A stretch of 64,000 nt of DNA from Anaspis maculata (lineage: Eukaryota; Arthropoda; Insecta; Coleoptera; Scraptiidae): assembly GCA_949128115.1 (NCBI GenBank), contig OX421966.1, positions 55,673,416 through 55,737,415 on the forward strand, given 5' to 3'. How positions within the stretch are numbered: position 1 is the stretch's first letter; each line of letters begins with the position of its first letter. The notes beneath the pieces are model-generated. The model was not told the DNA's origin. It made no database searches and was given only the letters and a program-made list of their open reading frames with translations. Of the stretch, positions 9,900 to 20,639 are shown in pieces. The translations under genes and the position numbers were made by a program.

Positions 9900-11235
9900 A
9901 GAAGGTTAATTACGCAAGGAATAAATGATGAGAAGCGTGAAAAGAAGGAATAAATTAAAAAATAAATAAATAAATATGTCGCAAAAAGAACAGCGAGAAC
10001 AGTAGAAGCCATGGCAACGGATAAAAATCCTACGCGTAAAACGGTGATGTTTTTTTTACTGCCGAAGTGGAATGTTTCATGTGAGTAAATCGCATTTTTC
10101 CGTACCTAAATCGACTTACAGTTGCATAAGGAAGAGAATGGTGGTAGAATGGTTACTGTAAAATATGCGGTTACAATCGACCTTTATCGCATCGCCAAGT
10201 ACCGATTTTAATATCGGAATATATTATACACGTACATTAACAAAACGTGTGAAGTTGGCAACCATACCCCGATACAATGAACTAATGGCATCCAAGACTG
10301 AATTTGATGAATCGAGTTGTTGATAAAAACTCATCATGAGCTTCGTGCCTCTCACCAAATAATCACTTGATACTTTCAAAAGGGAATATACTTAATTGGA
10401 ACTGACTCGATAAAAGGTTTAGTTGAGTGCTACCCAAAAACCGAGCTTTTAGGCTTTTAATACCTGCCTGCTCCTGAGCGCGTTATATCGCTTCGAGTTC
10501 TCAAATCTTCCCCGTTTCAAAACTTGGAAAATGCGATTACTAAAAATACCTTTTTGCGGTGGAATTCTGATTGATTAGGTATGACTTTATAGTCATAGGT
10601 ACTAGGTAGCACCTGTTTGTTGCACAAGCTTGCGAACATCACCATCAGCTGAAAAACACCGGCTAGCAGGGAAAATCGAAAAGAAGCACACGAGCTCATG
10701 CCAATAACCCTTGATCTTTTCAATTCGTGTCTATCAAACTGTGATTACTCGTCCTGTGCCAATCTGATGAACGTTTTCATTCCATCACGCGCCTTATTGC
10801 CCCGACCTCCTCTGCCATAATACACAACCGAGCAGAGGGCAGATGATTCGTGTAATTGCTTATTAAATGCCAAAAACAGAAACTCCGAAGGTCGTTTCCA
10901 CGTTTCCTGTCGCGAATTCGTCATTAGTTTCCCATTTCCCAGTCTGATAATCGTTTTCGATTTCGTATGTCGTGATACACCGTGCGGCATACCACAGTAA
11001 GGCCGACTAATTCAAATTGATGACAAATAATGACAAATAAACTGCTGAATTCGCCATATTAAACTTCCTCAGAGACGATATCCGATTCTAGCGAAGTTTG
11101 AAAGCTATATGCGTCTAATGTGATCGTGTTCTACTTCCCGCCACATCAAGCTTTGAATTTATTCAGTTTTTCACACGTAATATCATTTTGAAGTTTCTCA
11201 CACTGGACATGGTATTCTCAGTAATAATATAACAA
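9900..11235. other. Single-copy sequence, no gene seen
   Basis: An AAAT simple repeat lies at about 9958-9976. The frames on both strands around 10517-10990 are below 85 codons and match nothing I know. Confidence 0.35.
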
Positions 11236-11383
11236 GTGGTATGATTATCATCGATGATAATTTCGAATGGAATCGTGCCTGCAGATTCAACGACTGCGGA
11301 GCACTGCGGTAGCAGTGCGTAGCTGGAGTTGAATGTCCAGCATCGATTCCATGAGAAAATATCGAATAATAATCATACTACGA
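11236..11383. mobile_element. Hairpin MITE, about 148 bp
   Basis: Left arm TGGTATGATTATCATC... GGAATCG...ATTCAAC pairs with right arm GTTGAAT...CGATTCC...AATAATCATACTACG. Arms are about 55 bp, imperfect, with a GC-rich centre (CTGCGGAGCACTGCGGTAGC). Confidence 0.65.
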
Positions 11384-12904
11384 GTTGAATTTAACATGTA
11401 CCTAAATCCACCCAATGTGACATTTCTCTGATCTGAATGCCTGTGTCAATTAACGTCAACACCACAGACGAATGCTGTATCTGTATACTTATATTCTGTA
11501 CAAGAACCCCCTTTTGGGGTAAGTAATCACGTTTTAAACTCTTTCATTAGTATCCCATTAGTCATTTTGATGTATTTTCAACAGTTTACATTCAAAATAA
11601 AAGTTAACCTCAAACTGAAATCAATCTGACAAGAGGTAAACAAGCCGAAATTGGTGATAAATTCAATTGTTCTTCATCATCCCTGTGATATCCTCTTGGT
11701 TCCCCGAATCCGTGCATCTCATTGGCTGAAACACAGTCTAGTTACCTATGCGTTATATAGTCAGTGCAGTAGGGCTCCAGCAGCAAGATATGCAGATGTA
11801 GTTGCTGCGAATATGTCTAATGTCTGTATCGTCAACCTTCGAAGTTCATAACATACCGCCGGAACCAAATCTTTTTTCATAAATAATACGCTTTTTTCAT
11901 GTGAAATGAACTTTGCATCCAGGGTGGTTCTAATTGATGACTTGAACTGAATGTGGTGGTTTTAAGGCGATTTCCGATCGACACACCTTGGTACTAATTA
12001 CTGACCGATGGCTTCGTCAATCAAGGTTCAATCTCAAATTAGCGTGGATTGATTGATTGGGGGCAGCCAGCTGGCCAAAGCATTCCTTCTAGTTCAAGGA
12101 ACCGAAAAAAACGCACAAAGTTACGTAATCTCATCTCTTGTTTCATCTTTAGTCTTTATTTTTTACCTGATTTTTTTCATAACTGGGAAATACCCAAAGT
12201 ACGAACCTCTTTAAACATCACAAGAACAATAATAATAATTGCTGGCTTTATCAAACTCTTCTTCGCATAATTTATTAGCACTCGTATAGGTGAATGCCTC
12301 ATACCAAATTTCGCGTTCTCAGATTCACAGATCACAAAAAGATAATCAAGATGCCTGGCAGTTCTGACCCTGTAAAAAATAATTTCAGTTGATTTTCCAT
12401 CGTAACCACGGTTGCCATCTTGACACGTAGATCTGTCATTTGATATTCAGGCTATATTTGGTATTCATATACCGGTGTCCGCGCGAAAACTTACAGTTGT
12501 GATAATTTTCGCAATTTTCACGATACAGATCTCAAATTTCACAGTGTCAATTATTAGTAACATCGGTAGGCACAAGTAAGAACGGAGCGGACCAATTCGT
12601 TCCACCCTCTAGCAGCACTAATTTTTTTCAAAGGGCACCCTCCATTCTTAATTTTTTTTTCTCCGAAAAAAAAAGTCATTCTTGATACATCTGTGTAAAA
12701 TTAAAGAAAAAAGTTCACAATTTTTTGAGAAATCAATTTTTCAATGATCTAAAATTGCAACACATTTAATTTGGATGTTTCTTGTCGAAACAACAGGCTA
12801 TTACAACCAAACTACTTGGAACTTCACAGTGGATGTTACTAAACAAATTGTACCTGTCAGCAACTCATCCCCACCCCCATACAAGCCCCGCTATTGCTTT
12901 TGTT
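11384..12904. other. Single-copy AT-rich sequence, no gene seen
   Basis: No inverted repeat, known domain or RNA gene was recognised. A TTTTTT/AAAAAA-rich pairing occurs at about 12645-12675. Confidence 0.3.
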
Positions 12905-13143
12905 TTTCAGCGCATTTTCCATCTTAATGAGAATCGCTATCGCAGCCGCTTTGTCCGTCCGTCCGTTCTTTGAATTCCTCACAAACTAGACGCCCTAGCT
13001 TTCTGATGTTTTCGCTGTTACATAGCTGCCACTTCCATAGCTGGGCTAGGCTATATTGAATGTCTATATTGCGCCGCCAACATAGAGAAAACCGCCCCCG
13101 ATCAACTTGAAATAACATGATATTGCAATTTCTCCCAGACTTA
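12905..13143 (+). repeat. Satellite-related repeat R2, left part
   Basis: This part matches 26028-26265 in direct orientation: GCGCATTTTCCATCTT, the GTCC run, CTAGCTTTCT, TTTTCGCTGTTACATAGCTG, and GCGCCGCCAACATAGAGAAA. Its continuation is found at 14337-14720, after the transposon at 13144-14336. Confidence 0.75.
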
Positions 13144-13700
13144 TGGGGTGATTCTGTAACTTTATGCGTAACATTATGTTATTCTAACATATGTTGATAA
13201 CATAGCTCTGTTAGCAGAGACATAACATTATGTTAATAAACTTGAATTCTGTAACTCAAAATGTTACTTGCACAATAACATTGTTCTCATTAGACCAAAA
13301 ATGTAAAGTTTCGAAGTAATGGTGCAACAGAGCCAAGAAACATGCGCGCTGGAAGTCAATTCTTCGATTTATTTTACCTCCGATTATGATTATACATAAT
13401 ATCCTGATGTAAATCATATAGGTAGTACGATTAGTAGGTATGGCGAGTGTAGGTATTCGAAGACTCGAAGTTTGAAGTTAGTACCTACTTTATTTCGAGG
13501 TTTGTTTATAAACAACCATGTGCTCTTGTGATTTGTTTAATTAGGTACTGCGACCCGAGGAAGTGTTCGATATCTATTTTTTTTTGGAACTCGTATTGTG
13601 GCACTTATTCAACATGTCAAAAGCATACATCCTTGTGACACGTACTACTTAGTATAACGCGTGGAAATTGAAATATAAACCTTCAAATTTTTTTACCTGT

Positions 13701-13795
13701 GATACCTCGATACCTGCGATACTTTGATACTTGCGATACTTCGATACCTGCGATACGTCGATACCTACGATACCCTTGATACCTTTGATACTTTC
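13701..13795 (+). repeat. GATAC minisatellite
   Basis: GATACCT/GATACTT cores recur about ten times at 8-10 bp spacing, giving an approximate 17-18 bp higher unit (GATACCTGCGATACTTC). It is followed by palindromic TATCGATACTTTATTA-like sequence at 13815-13865. Confidence 0.75.
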
Positions 13796-13979
13796 ATCGA
13801 TCCTAGGTCAGGTATCGATACTTTATTAAATATCGATGCCCATCAGGTAAAAAGTATCGATCCGGAATTCTGGTACCACCCAGCCCTAATCATAACCTAG
13901 TAAAATTATTAGTAAATTTTGGTGTTTTCTTGTGTTTATAAGTATACTCTGTTTTGAGAAGTAATACCAATAATACGAA

Positions 13980-14258
13980 ATGGCAATTCCTCAAAAAAAA
14001 AAGAAACGGGGCATGCGAACCAGCAGTTTTCAGTATGAATCGTATTTAAATTTTATGGAAGGTAGCTACATTTTTCGGTCGGGAACAATCGACCCCACAC
14101 TGCCGTCGAACTACATTCAAGAAAAATGGGAAGAACTGACCAAAATAATTAATACGTGCTATGTTAACGCTTTACATTGGGGGGAGCCGGCACTGTTAGC
14201 TACATACCATGTTATGTTAGCAACAGCGTTGCATTGCACTTGGAGAATCGCAATTTGA
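13980..14258 (+). pseudogene. Myb/SANT-like DNA-binding domain relic
   Basis: The frame encodes 92 residues. It starts with a basic run (KKKKR at 6-10). Then come FQYESYLNFME (17-27) and EKWEELTKIIN (48-58), with Trp50 in the position of the conserved tryptophan of zeste/MADF-Myb-SANT-like domains. Such a protein is the usual partner of Harbinger transposases, which fits the surrounding element. From about residue 60 the frame runs into terminal-repeat sequence (TATHV-like), so the protein is truncated and fused to TIR-derived residues. Confidence 0.5.
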
Positions 14259-14336
14259 TAACATTATGCTAAAGCTAACATAACATGGCATCTAGCATAA
14301 TGTTAAGCCTTACATTTCGTTACCGAATCGCACCAC

Positions 14337-14720
14337 TAATGCTTTGGTGTTCTCATTTTATGAATAATACTCAGTTGCCACTTATAAACGTAAGCCCAGA
14401 AACATTCCATTTCCAATATGCCGACATGAAAAAATTGCTAAAAACCGCCCCCAATCACTTTAAAATGAAAAACATAAACCTGAAGACATAGCGATCTAAT
14501 TCTTCCGCTATATGAATAGCTGACTAAAAATGGGAGAGGATAGGCTACTTTGGGTTAGTCGCCGCCCCCCAGATTCCGCCCCCAAACGACAAAAAGTGCA
14601 ACTTTTACTATTGTTACTGATTGAGATGTTTTCTCAAACATTTAGAAACTGCCAACTCAAACTGTGCAATATTTGCTTAGCCGAACGCTGCCGCCAAAGT
14701 AAGAAATAATGAAACTTTTA
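14337..14720 (+). repeat. Satellite-related repeat R2, right part
   Basis: Direct match to 26268-26650: TTGGTGTTCTCATTTT, GCCACTTATAAACGTAAGCC, AACCGCCCCCAATCACTTT, GACATAGCGATCT and CCGCCCCCAAACGA. It corresponds to roughly one unit of the satellite that is tandemly repeated at 26380-27830. Confidence 0.7.
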
Positions 14721-14815
14721 CAATTAGAGAATTGTCAGTTTAGATTTTGGTAGAAATTGTAGTGACAAATAAAAAAGTGATTCAAATTGAGTTTTTATTT
14801 GAGAAGACGTTGTAT

Positions 14816-15339
14816 TGTTGACATTTCAATATAGTGCTACGAGCGACGATACCCGTGCATTCTGGTAAACACGCGATATTTCTAGGCTCTTCCACGGCCG
14901 CAGTGTACAAATGCGCGGAGCTCTGGACATTTCTAGAGTGTGCGAGGTTAGCATTGAAATGCATGCATGGAGACTCAAACGCCTGATCAAGACACATCTG
15001 TCCATTTGGCGGCGGCGCCGGCCCTAGAGCACGGCAGAACTATGCGCGAGGTGTGTGGGATTGTTCGGGAGTCGCCTAGAAAATCGTTTGCCGGGTCACT
15101 GTCGAGTTTGCTGGAAGATGATGGAAAGTTCGGGAACACTAATCGGAGGCCTATGTATATAAGGCATCAACCGTCAGCTCACGAGCAGTATTGAATTGGA
15201 ATGTGAAGTGGTAGCACCTGCGATATTTTCAAGTAGATAATTGTTGGCGTGTATTCATTGTAGTACGCAGTAATAAACAGTGTGTGTTTTAAAACGATCG
15301 TCTCAATCATATTCGAACCCGTACGCGAAATACGTAACA
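14816..15339 (+). mobile_element. Probable solo LTR
   Basis: The 524-bp segment begins TGTTGACATTTC and ends ACGTAACA, giving the TG...CA ends of an LTR. A TATA box TATATAA at 15156-15162 is followed about 110 bp later by AATAAA at 15272-15277 and a GT-rich stretch. That is the expected U3-R-U5 order. Flanks are GTAT and ATAT, a near but not exact 4-bp duplication. No reverse transcriptase, primer-binding site or second LTR is seen. The 75-codon frame at 14967-15194 lies in the presumed U3. Confidence 0.5.
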
Positions 15340-17276
15340 ATATCAATAGGTTCATTTTTGTCGTTCAGAAGAGAATATTGCCCTCGTAAGAGATAAGTTC
15401 CAAAGCAACCAAAAACGTCGATCTATCGTTGAACCGAGCGTTGAACACAACAATTAGGGCTGTCGTACTCCATCAGACAGCGAATTTTGAAAAAATACAT
15501 GCATCTTCATCCTCACAAGATCCAAATACCGCAAGGTTTAAGCCTAGGGCTCGCCAAGGACCATTAGCAGCGCTGTGTATTTTATGTGGAGACTCAATTT
15601 GAATCACCCTTTTATTAAAGAGGCATTATTAAAGAAACTTCAGAAACGCCTAATGGCGGCACACGGCGGGCTACTTTCTGGAGCTCCATTGGCAAGTCAT
15701 CCTCATTGTAACTACATTAGCAGTCCAGTTTGTTTAGAAGTTTGTGACCTAGATGTACAACCACACTCTGGGAGATTATGCAATTGCTATTTTCCTATAT
15801 GGCGGGCTTAAAAGGTCATTCAAATATCACATTGGTCAAATTTACATTTCAATCGTAGCAGAAGCAGGAGTGGTTTTATTTAATTTTTTTAAATTACCCG
15901 ACCTTTGCCTTGACCGTTAATAATCAATAATCGTATTTTTTTACTATAATAGGTACTTAAAATTATATTCGATTCACAGATAGACAGAAACACTAACCTA
16001 ATTGATAAAGTTTACGAGTTTATCTCGGCTCTTAACAACTTATTTGTACCTAGCTATACCTAGGCAGGTACTTATGTACAAAAAGACGCTTCCAGTGAAT
16101 TGAATGAATCCCTGTGAAATCTGAGCGCACCTGGAAATTAACCGCAACCACATTCCCGAAGGCTACAGTGCAGCGCAAGAAAAACGAAAAAAAAACACTC
16201 AGAAGTTGGAAAAGACACGAACTCTCGGGAATACTTGGAAAAGTGGGTGAGAAGGACTCTCTGGCGTTGCGGTGGTCGGCTATAAAGTAAGTAGGTGCGG
16301 TTTCGAGTTTCACAGTTACACCTCCAGTATTTTCTTCCGGGCTTGCTAAAAGTCTTTGCTAAAAACCGGACCAAAAACTTATACGAGTAAAAGTAGGTGC
16401 ACTCTCTGAAAATGAATAAAAAATTAGCTTTTCGGCTGCGTTTTCGCATTTTGCCTCCTCGTATGTGCTCCTTATTCCAGGTTGTATCGACCCCATTTGC
16501 TTTTTATGCGAGAAAAGCGCTATAAGCGAAAGAGAGGGCCCGGAAAAAAATTGGAACAACACACTGACTCGGCCGTACGGCATGGCCTGGCGCGCGATGT
16601 CGCCATTTATTTCCGTTGATTTCCTTCCCTGTTTTTCTTTCAAGAGATGAAACGACAAAAAAGGCCGCATTATTCAAGGCGTGTGCTGTGCCGAACAAAA
16701 AGGACTAATCATTCCGGCAAGATGCAGACATTTTTCACTGCTTTACAAGCATTTCAAAGACATACGAGATTCGGTGCTTTTTATTGTTGCGCCATTATAA
16801 TAGTTTAGTTACAATATTTCTCCGAATTCTCGGCTCGCCTGCATTTAAAGTCCAGTTGGTATCGCGCATACTTACTTGTCACTTGTCAACTTGTCACGTC
16901 AAACGCGATGTCTCCAAGTTAAGTACGTTACGTAGGTACCTACCTAACGGAAAACATGTCAAGGAAACAACATAATTCCAATCGGGGTAAACTTGAGAAC
17001 GTGAAGCATAAGCCATAGAACAATGATCGCATTGCATTATTAGTAGCTGTCAGTTTCCTGTCAGATAAAGTATGCATCAATGCGCTGGGCTTATTACTAG
17101 CGCCATAAAATCTAGCGCCACACACTTGAGAGCATCAGTCCTCGCATCATACAGTCGCTGGGAAACGTAGTTACACCAGAAACTGTACAGCTCGATTGCC
17201 TACTGGTGAATGGTGAGCGCCCTTAAGTCTTTATTAATCAAGTTGTAACTCATTTAAGTTAGTTAAGCTAGCTATA
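15340..17276. other. Single-copy sequence, no assigned gene
   Basis: A 78-codon frame at 15575-15811 and overlapping frames at 16050-16700 match no family I know. 16430-16700 is GC-richer, with alternating open frames on both strands and no repeats seen elsewhere in the window. It could be a conserved noncoding or untranslated segment. Confidence 0.3.
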
Positions 17277-18304
17277 CGCGATATTAGTGGTGACGTCAGA
17301 GTCGCCATTTTTGAATGCCGGATCCAACAATAGTCTGAGAACAAAGGAAATTTCAGAAATTGGTTTTTTGTTGCATTAACTCACATATTCAACTATATTG
17401 GGGTACGAAGTGACAAACTACAGAACCTAGAGGTCATTTTGGAGCATATTCCAATTTTTTATCTTTTTTCTAAAAGATTTTATCAGCAAAAGAATTTTGA
17501 AAGTGACAGCGATGACATAACCTCAAAGTGCAAACAACTGCACCTGCACCAGACAACAACAAGAAACAGTCATCCAGTCAACCACACGGCAAAGTGCAGA
17601 GCTGCGGACGTGTTGGAGAAGCTTTTTTGTGATTTTTAGTTGATCGGTTGATCATTTTGTACTGTAGTAAAATTGGTAGGTAAGTAATGTGTTGGGCATC
17701 AGATAATAAACACTACAATGAGCGGCGAACATGTAAATTTTTCTCATGCCCAAAAGACGAAAATGAAAGAAAACAAATCGAAGAATCTTTTGCATACCTA
17801 GGTATGCTGGTAAATTCCAACTTAACAATAATTTGCCTTGAACTGTTGTGATTAGGCACGAAAATACAAAATGTACGTCTGGTGAATTATTTGTTGTTCT
17901 AATGAAGTAATCATAGGTACCTACTGTTGCCGCTAAAGGCGAAATGTGGGACACGGACCCGGTGCATGTTTATGCATTTGCCATTTCTTCACAAGCCCTG
18001 ATAAGAAGAAGCGCAAAACCACGCTTCCGCTCTACAAGTTGTTTATGCATTGAGGTTTGAGGTTATGTCGCGCTGTCACATTCAAACTTCTTTTGCTAAT
18101 ATAATGTTTATGAAAAAAGATGAAAAATCGAAATATGCTCCAAAATGACCTCTAGGTTCTGTAGTCTCTCATTTTGTACCCCAATATAGTTGAATAGGAA
18201 AGGTAATGCTGCCAAAAAATAATTTCTTAAATTTCCTTTGTTCTCAGACTATTGTTGGATCCGGCATTTGAAAATGGCGATCCTGACGTCACACTAATAT
18301 CGCG
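17277..18304. mobile_element. Foldback element, 175-bp arms, 1.03 kb
   Basis: Left arm 17277-17455 starts CGCGATATTAGTGGTGACGTCA. Right arm 18133-18304 ends TGACGTCACACTAATATCGCG. Other paired blocks are GGATCCAACAATAGTCTGAG, CCCCAATATAGTTGAATA, and the CAGAACCTAGAGGTCATTTT block. The palindrome TGACGTCA (CRE-like) sits in both ends. The right arm carries a short extra stretch (GGAAAGGTAATGCTGCC). The 680-bp spacer encodes nothing recognised. Confidence 0.8.
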
Positions 18305-18366
18305 TATTTAGCTCATACACGTCATAGGCTAGTTCTTGCTACAGTTATGAATGTTCTAAAAACGTT

Positions 18367-19108
18367 CAGGGTGTTCACGATAAAATTCACCCCCCTCTAG
18401 GAGAGTCCCCTTTGAGATATTTTGAAAAACTAAAAACTTTTTCGCAACGATTTTACCCAGGGATTTTGAATCGATCGTATAAAAGTTTTCAATTGGTACC
18501 GTATACAGGGTGTGACATGTAACTTTTTTATTTCAAATGCAACACCCTATATTTTATTACGTCATTTGATGAAGCCTTTCTTTCTGATAACAAAGATATA
18601 TAACATTTATGATTCATTTTGACAAGGAAACTGTCAAAAAAATAATAAAATAGGTAGTCATATAAATTGAAAATTGAAAATTACGCGACACCCTGTATTA
18701 GGAACGAATTAGACCATTTATCCATGCAAAGTTGAATTCTGCAGACAAAATGCTACGAGAATAACTTTATTTCAAGTGAACTGTAGAAGCCAAAGCCATC
18801 TTGCCGCGAAACAAAATTATTTGACTACCTATTTTACTATTTTTTCGACAACTTACTTGTCAAGATGAATCACAAGTGTCATATATATTTGTAATCAGAA
18901 AAAAAAGCGTCACCAAATAACGGAATAAAATATAGGGCGTTGCATTTGAAATAAAAAAAGTCACACCCTGTATACGGTACCAATTAGAAACTTTTAGAGG
19001 ATCGATTTAAGGTCCCTGGGAAAAATCGTGACGAAAAAGTTTTTAGTTCTTCGAAAAATCTCAAAGGGGAATCTACTGGAGGGGGTGAATTTTATCGTGA
19101 ACACCCTG
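18367..19108. mobile_element. Foldback with CAGGGTG ends, outer shell
   Basis: Left end CAGGGTGTTCACGATAAAAT and right end ATTTTATCGTGAACACCCTG are exact complements. The arms continue about 140 bp through GGGGGTGAATT, CTCAAAGGGG, AAACTAAAAACTTTTTCG and TTGGTACCGTATA. At the centre of these arms sits a second CAGGGTG foldback (18506-18970). No coding frame. Confidence 0.85.
18506..18970. mobile_element. Inner foldback with CAGGGTG ends
   Basis: Left CAGGGTGTGACATGTAACTT and right complement share about 160 bp of pairing: TTTCAAATGCAACACCCTAT, AATAAAATA and TTTTGACAAGGA-type blocks. TA flanks both ends (GTATA / TATAC), continuous with the outer palindrome. A third CACCCTGTA occurrence at about 18688 lies in its loop. 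Confidence 0.75.
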
Positions 19109-19540
19109 TACTTAGCTAAACTGTCTCATGCTAGCTCCAACTTGCTCTCGTAGACACAGCTTAACGTAGACCATGTTTGTTTAGCTGAACTTGTAGCGAA
19201 GTCTTGCTAAGGTCAGGTCAGTTTAGCTAAATTAATTTTTAGAATGTTTGAAGTTGGCTACTTTTGGTCTTCGGTTACCAAGTTTGGCTAAACTGCAGGC
19301 TGCATCTTTCGAGTCATAGGTAAGGTAACGTAGATTTAGTATTCAGCTTCAACTAATCTTAGCGGTATTTATTTAGACTGTAGCTCGTCTTGACTCAAGC
19401 TACAGATAGGCTGCGTAGTAGGTGCTGCTTTGGCGTATATTTAGTTCATTTAAGTCGGTTCGATCTTAGCCTAATAAAAACCTTATTACCCAAATCAGCT
19501 CTGTTTGGCTTGATTCTAGCGTTGATTGGAAGATTATAAG
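19109..19540. other. No gene; TAGCTNA-rich sequence
   Basis: The sequence is rich in short TTTAGCTAA/TTGGCTA motifs, and so is 20270-20600. These look like degenerate tandem or scattered short repeats. No coding or structural signal is recognised. Confidence 0.3.
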
Positions 19541-19549
19541 AACCACCAC

Positions 19550-20010
19550 CGGTGACATTTCTGACAGTGATGGTGGTTTTGAGAAGACATTAGCTTGCTG
19601 TGAGCCACATGGTGAGGTAAGAACTGCGGCTTTATCTTGAAGAATTTTTTAGTAATGTAACCGTATGCCCCCTCCTCCTCCTCCCCTTGGAAAAATATAA
19701 GTTTTCCCATCTCGAAGAAGATGAAGATCGCCTTAGGTTGAAAGTATGAGAATGGCCTTATTTGATCGTCTAGCAGTGATTGGTAGAACGGTTGTTGCGC
19801 CGAAGCACCCCAGGGGTGAGACTCCGTGTTTCTTTGTCAACAGTCGCTTTCCACCTGACCTTGAGAAGGTACATGTAAATTCCCTATGCTTAGCGACTAT
19901 CGCTTAGAAGCGACTGTCGATAGGGACAACACGGAGCCCCACCTTAGGCAGCACAGGTAAGTAAAGGCTTGGAAATGAAAACTAGAAAATTTGCATATTT
20001 TCACTCAGCG
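19550..20010 (+). repeat. Dispersed repeat family R1, second copy
   Basis: GGTGACATTTCTGACAGTGA, GAGCCACATGGTGAGGTAAG and AACTGCGGCTTTATC match 49030-49125 and, more weakly, 9640-9720. GCATATTTTCACTCA near 19991 matches the end of the other copies. The copy is split by the MITE at 19811-19947. Confidence 0.6.
19811..19947. mobile_element. CAGGGGTGGGAC-family MITE, intact copy
   Basis: The left end CAGGGGTGAGACTCCGTGTT pairs with the complement of the right end (TAAGGTGGGGCTCCGTGTT). The interior contains AACAGTCGCTTTCCACCTGA and AGCGACTATCGCT. In reverse complement it is collinear with both halves of the interrupted copy at 3850-4906. This gives the empty-site structure. Confidence 0.75.
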
Positions 20011-20034
20011 ATTCTAGCTGAATGTAGTCGGAAC

Positions 20035-20201
20035 CAGTGGTGGAACCACGAACACTCGACGGTTGTCGATTTCGATAATTTCCCCTTCCCTAAAGGGTGA
20101 AAGGTGTCAAGGGGAAGGGAGAAATTAGGATGAAGGGTGTTAAGGGGAAAGGGGAAATCGTCGAGCTCGACAACTGTCGAGTGTTCATGGTTCCACCCCT
20201 G
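20035..20201. mobile_element. hAT-like MITE, 167 bp
   Basis: Left CAGTGGTGGAACCACGAACA and right TGTTCATGGTTCCACCCCTG are imperfect inverted repeats of about 35 bp, continuing through CTCGACGGTTGTCGA. CAGNGGTGG ends are typical of hAT. An 8-bp duplication is not visible. The interior has short GGGGAAGGG/AAGGGTG repeats. Confidence 0.65.
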
Positions 20202-20639
20202 TTCACTTTTGCTAATCTGCAACTCCCACTATTTTATATTAACCCAGTTTTTCTCATATTTATCTCAATTCAAGTTAGTTTACTGCTTGAACTTAAGATT
20301 GAGCTAATGGATATCAACTCAATTGAGCAGTAAGTCATTTAGCTCTTGTTGGACGGTCAAGATTAAATAGGTATGTAACAGGCGTTTTTTGTTCAGCTGA
20401 GCTCAGCTTAGTTTAGCATACCTCTAGTCTCTAGTTGAAGACTTTGGTTAACTGAATTTAGCCTAGCTTTAGGCCTGCATTATCTGAATTCCAGTCCATA
20501 CTATAGCTAAATTTGAAGCTTAGTTTGGCTGAGCTAAGCTCATATTAGCTAAGCTGTCTTACATGAAACACAGGCAGTCCCTAAGTTAGCCTGCCAAACT
20601 GCAGCCGCAGATTTTATGACCGAAAAGAAAAAGGCAAAA

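Larger units (their letters stand above)
13144..14336. mobile_element. Harbinger-like element interrupting repeat R2
   Basis: The left end TGGGGTGATTCTGTAAC and the complement of the right end (GTGGTGCGATTCGGTAAC) are similar, and both continue into AACATTATG-rich subterminal sequence. Comparison with the uninterrupted copy at 26255-26285 shows where it inserted. Flanks are TTA on the left and TAA on the right, reminiscent of the TWA target of PIF/Harbinger but not an exact duplication. The interior holds a Myb/SANT-like frame and a GATAC minisatellite. No DDE transposase is seen, so it is non-autonomous. Confidence 0.7.
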
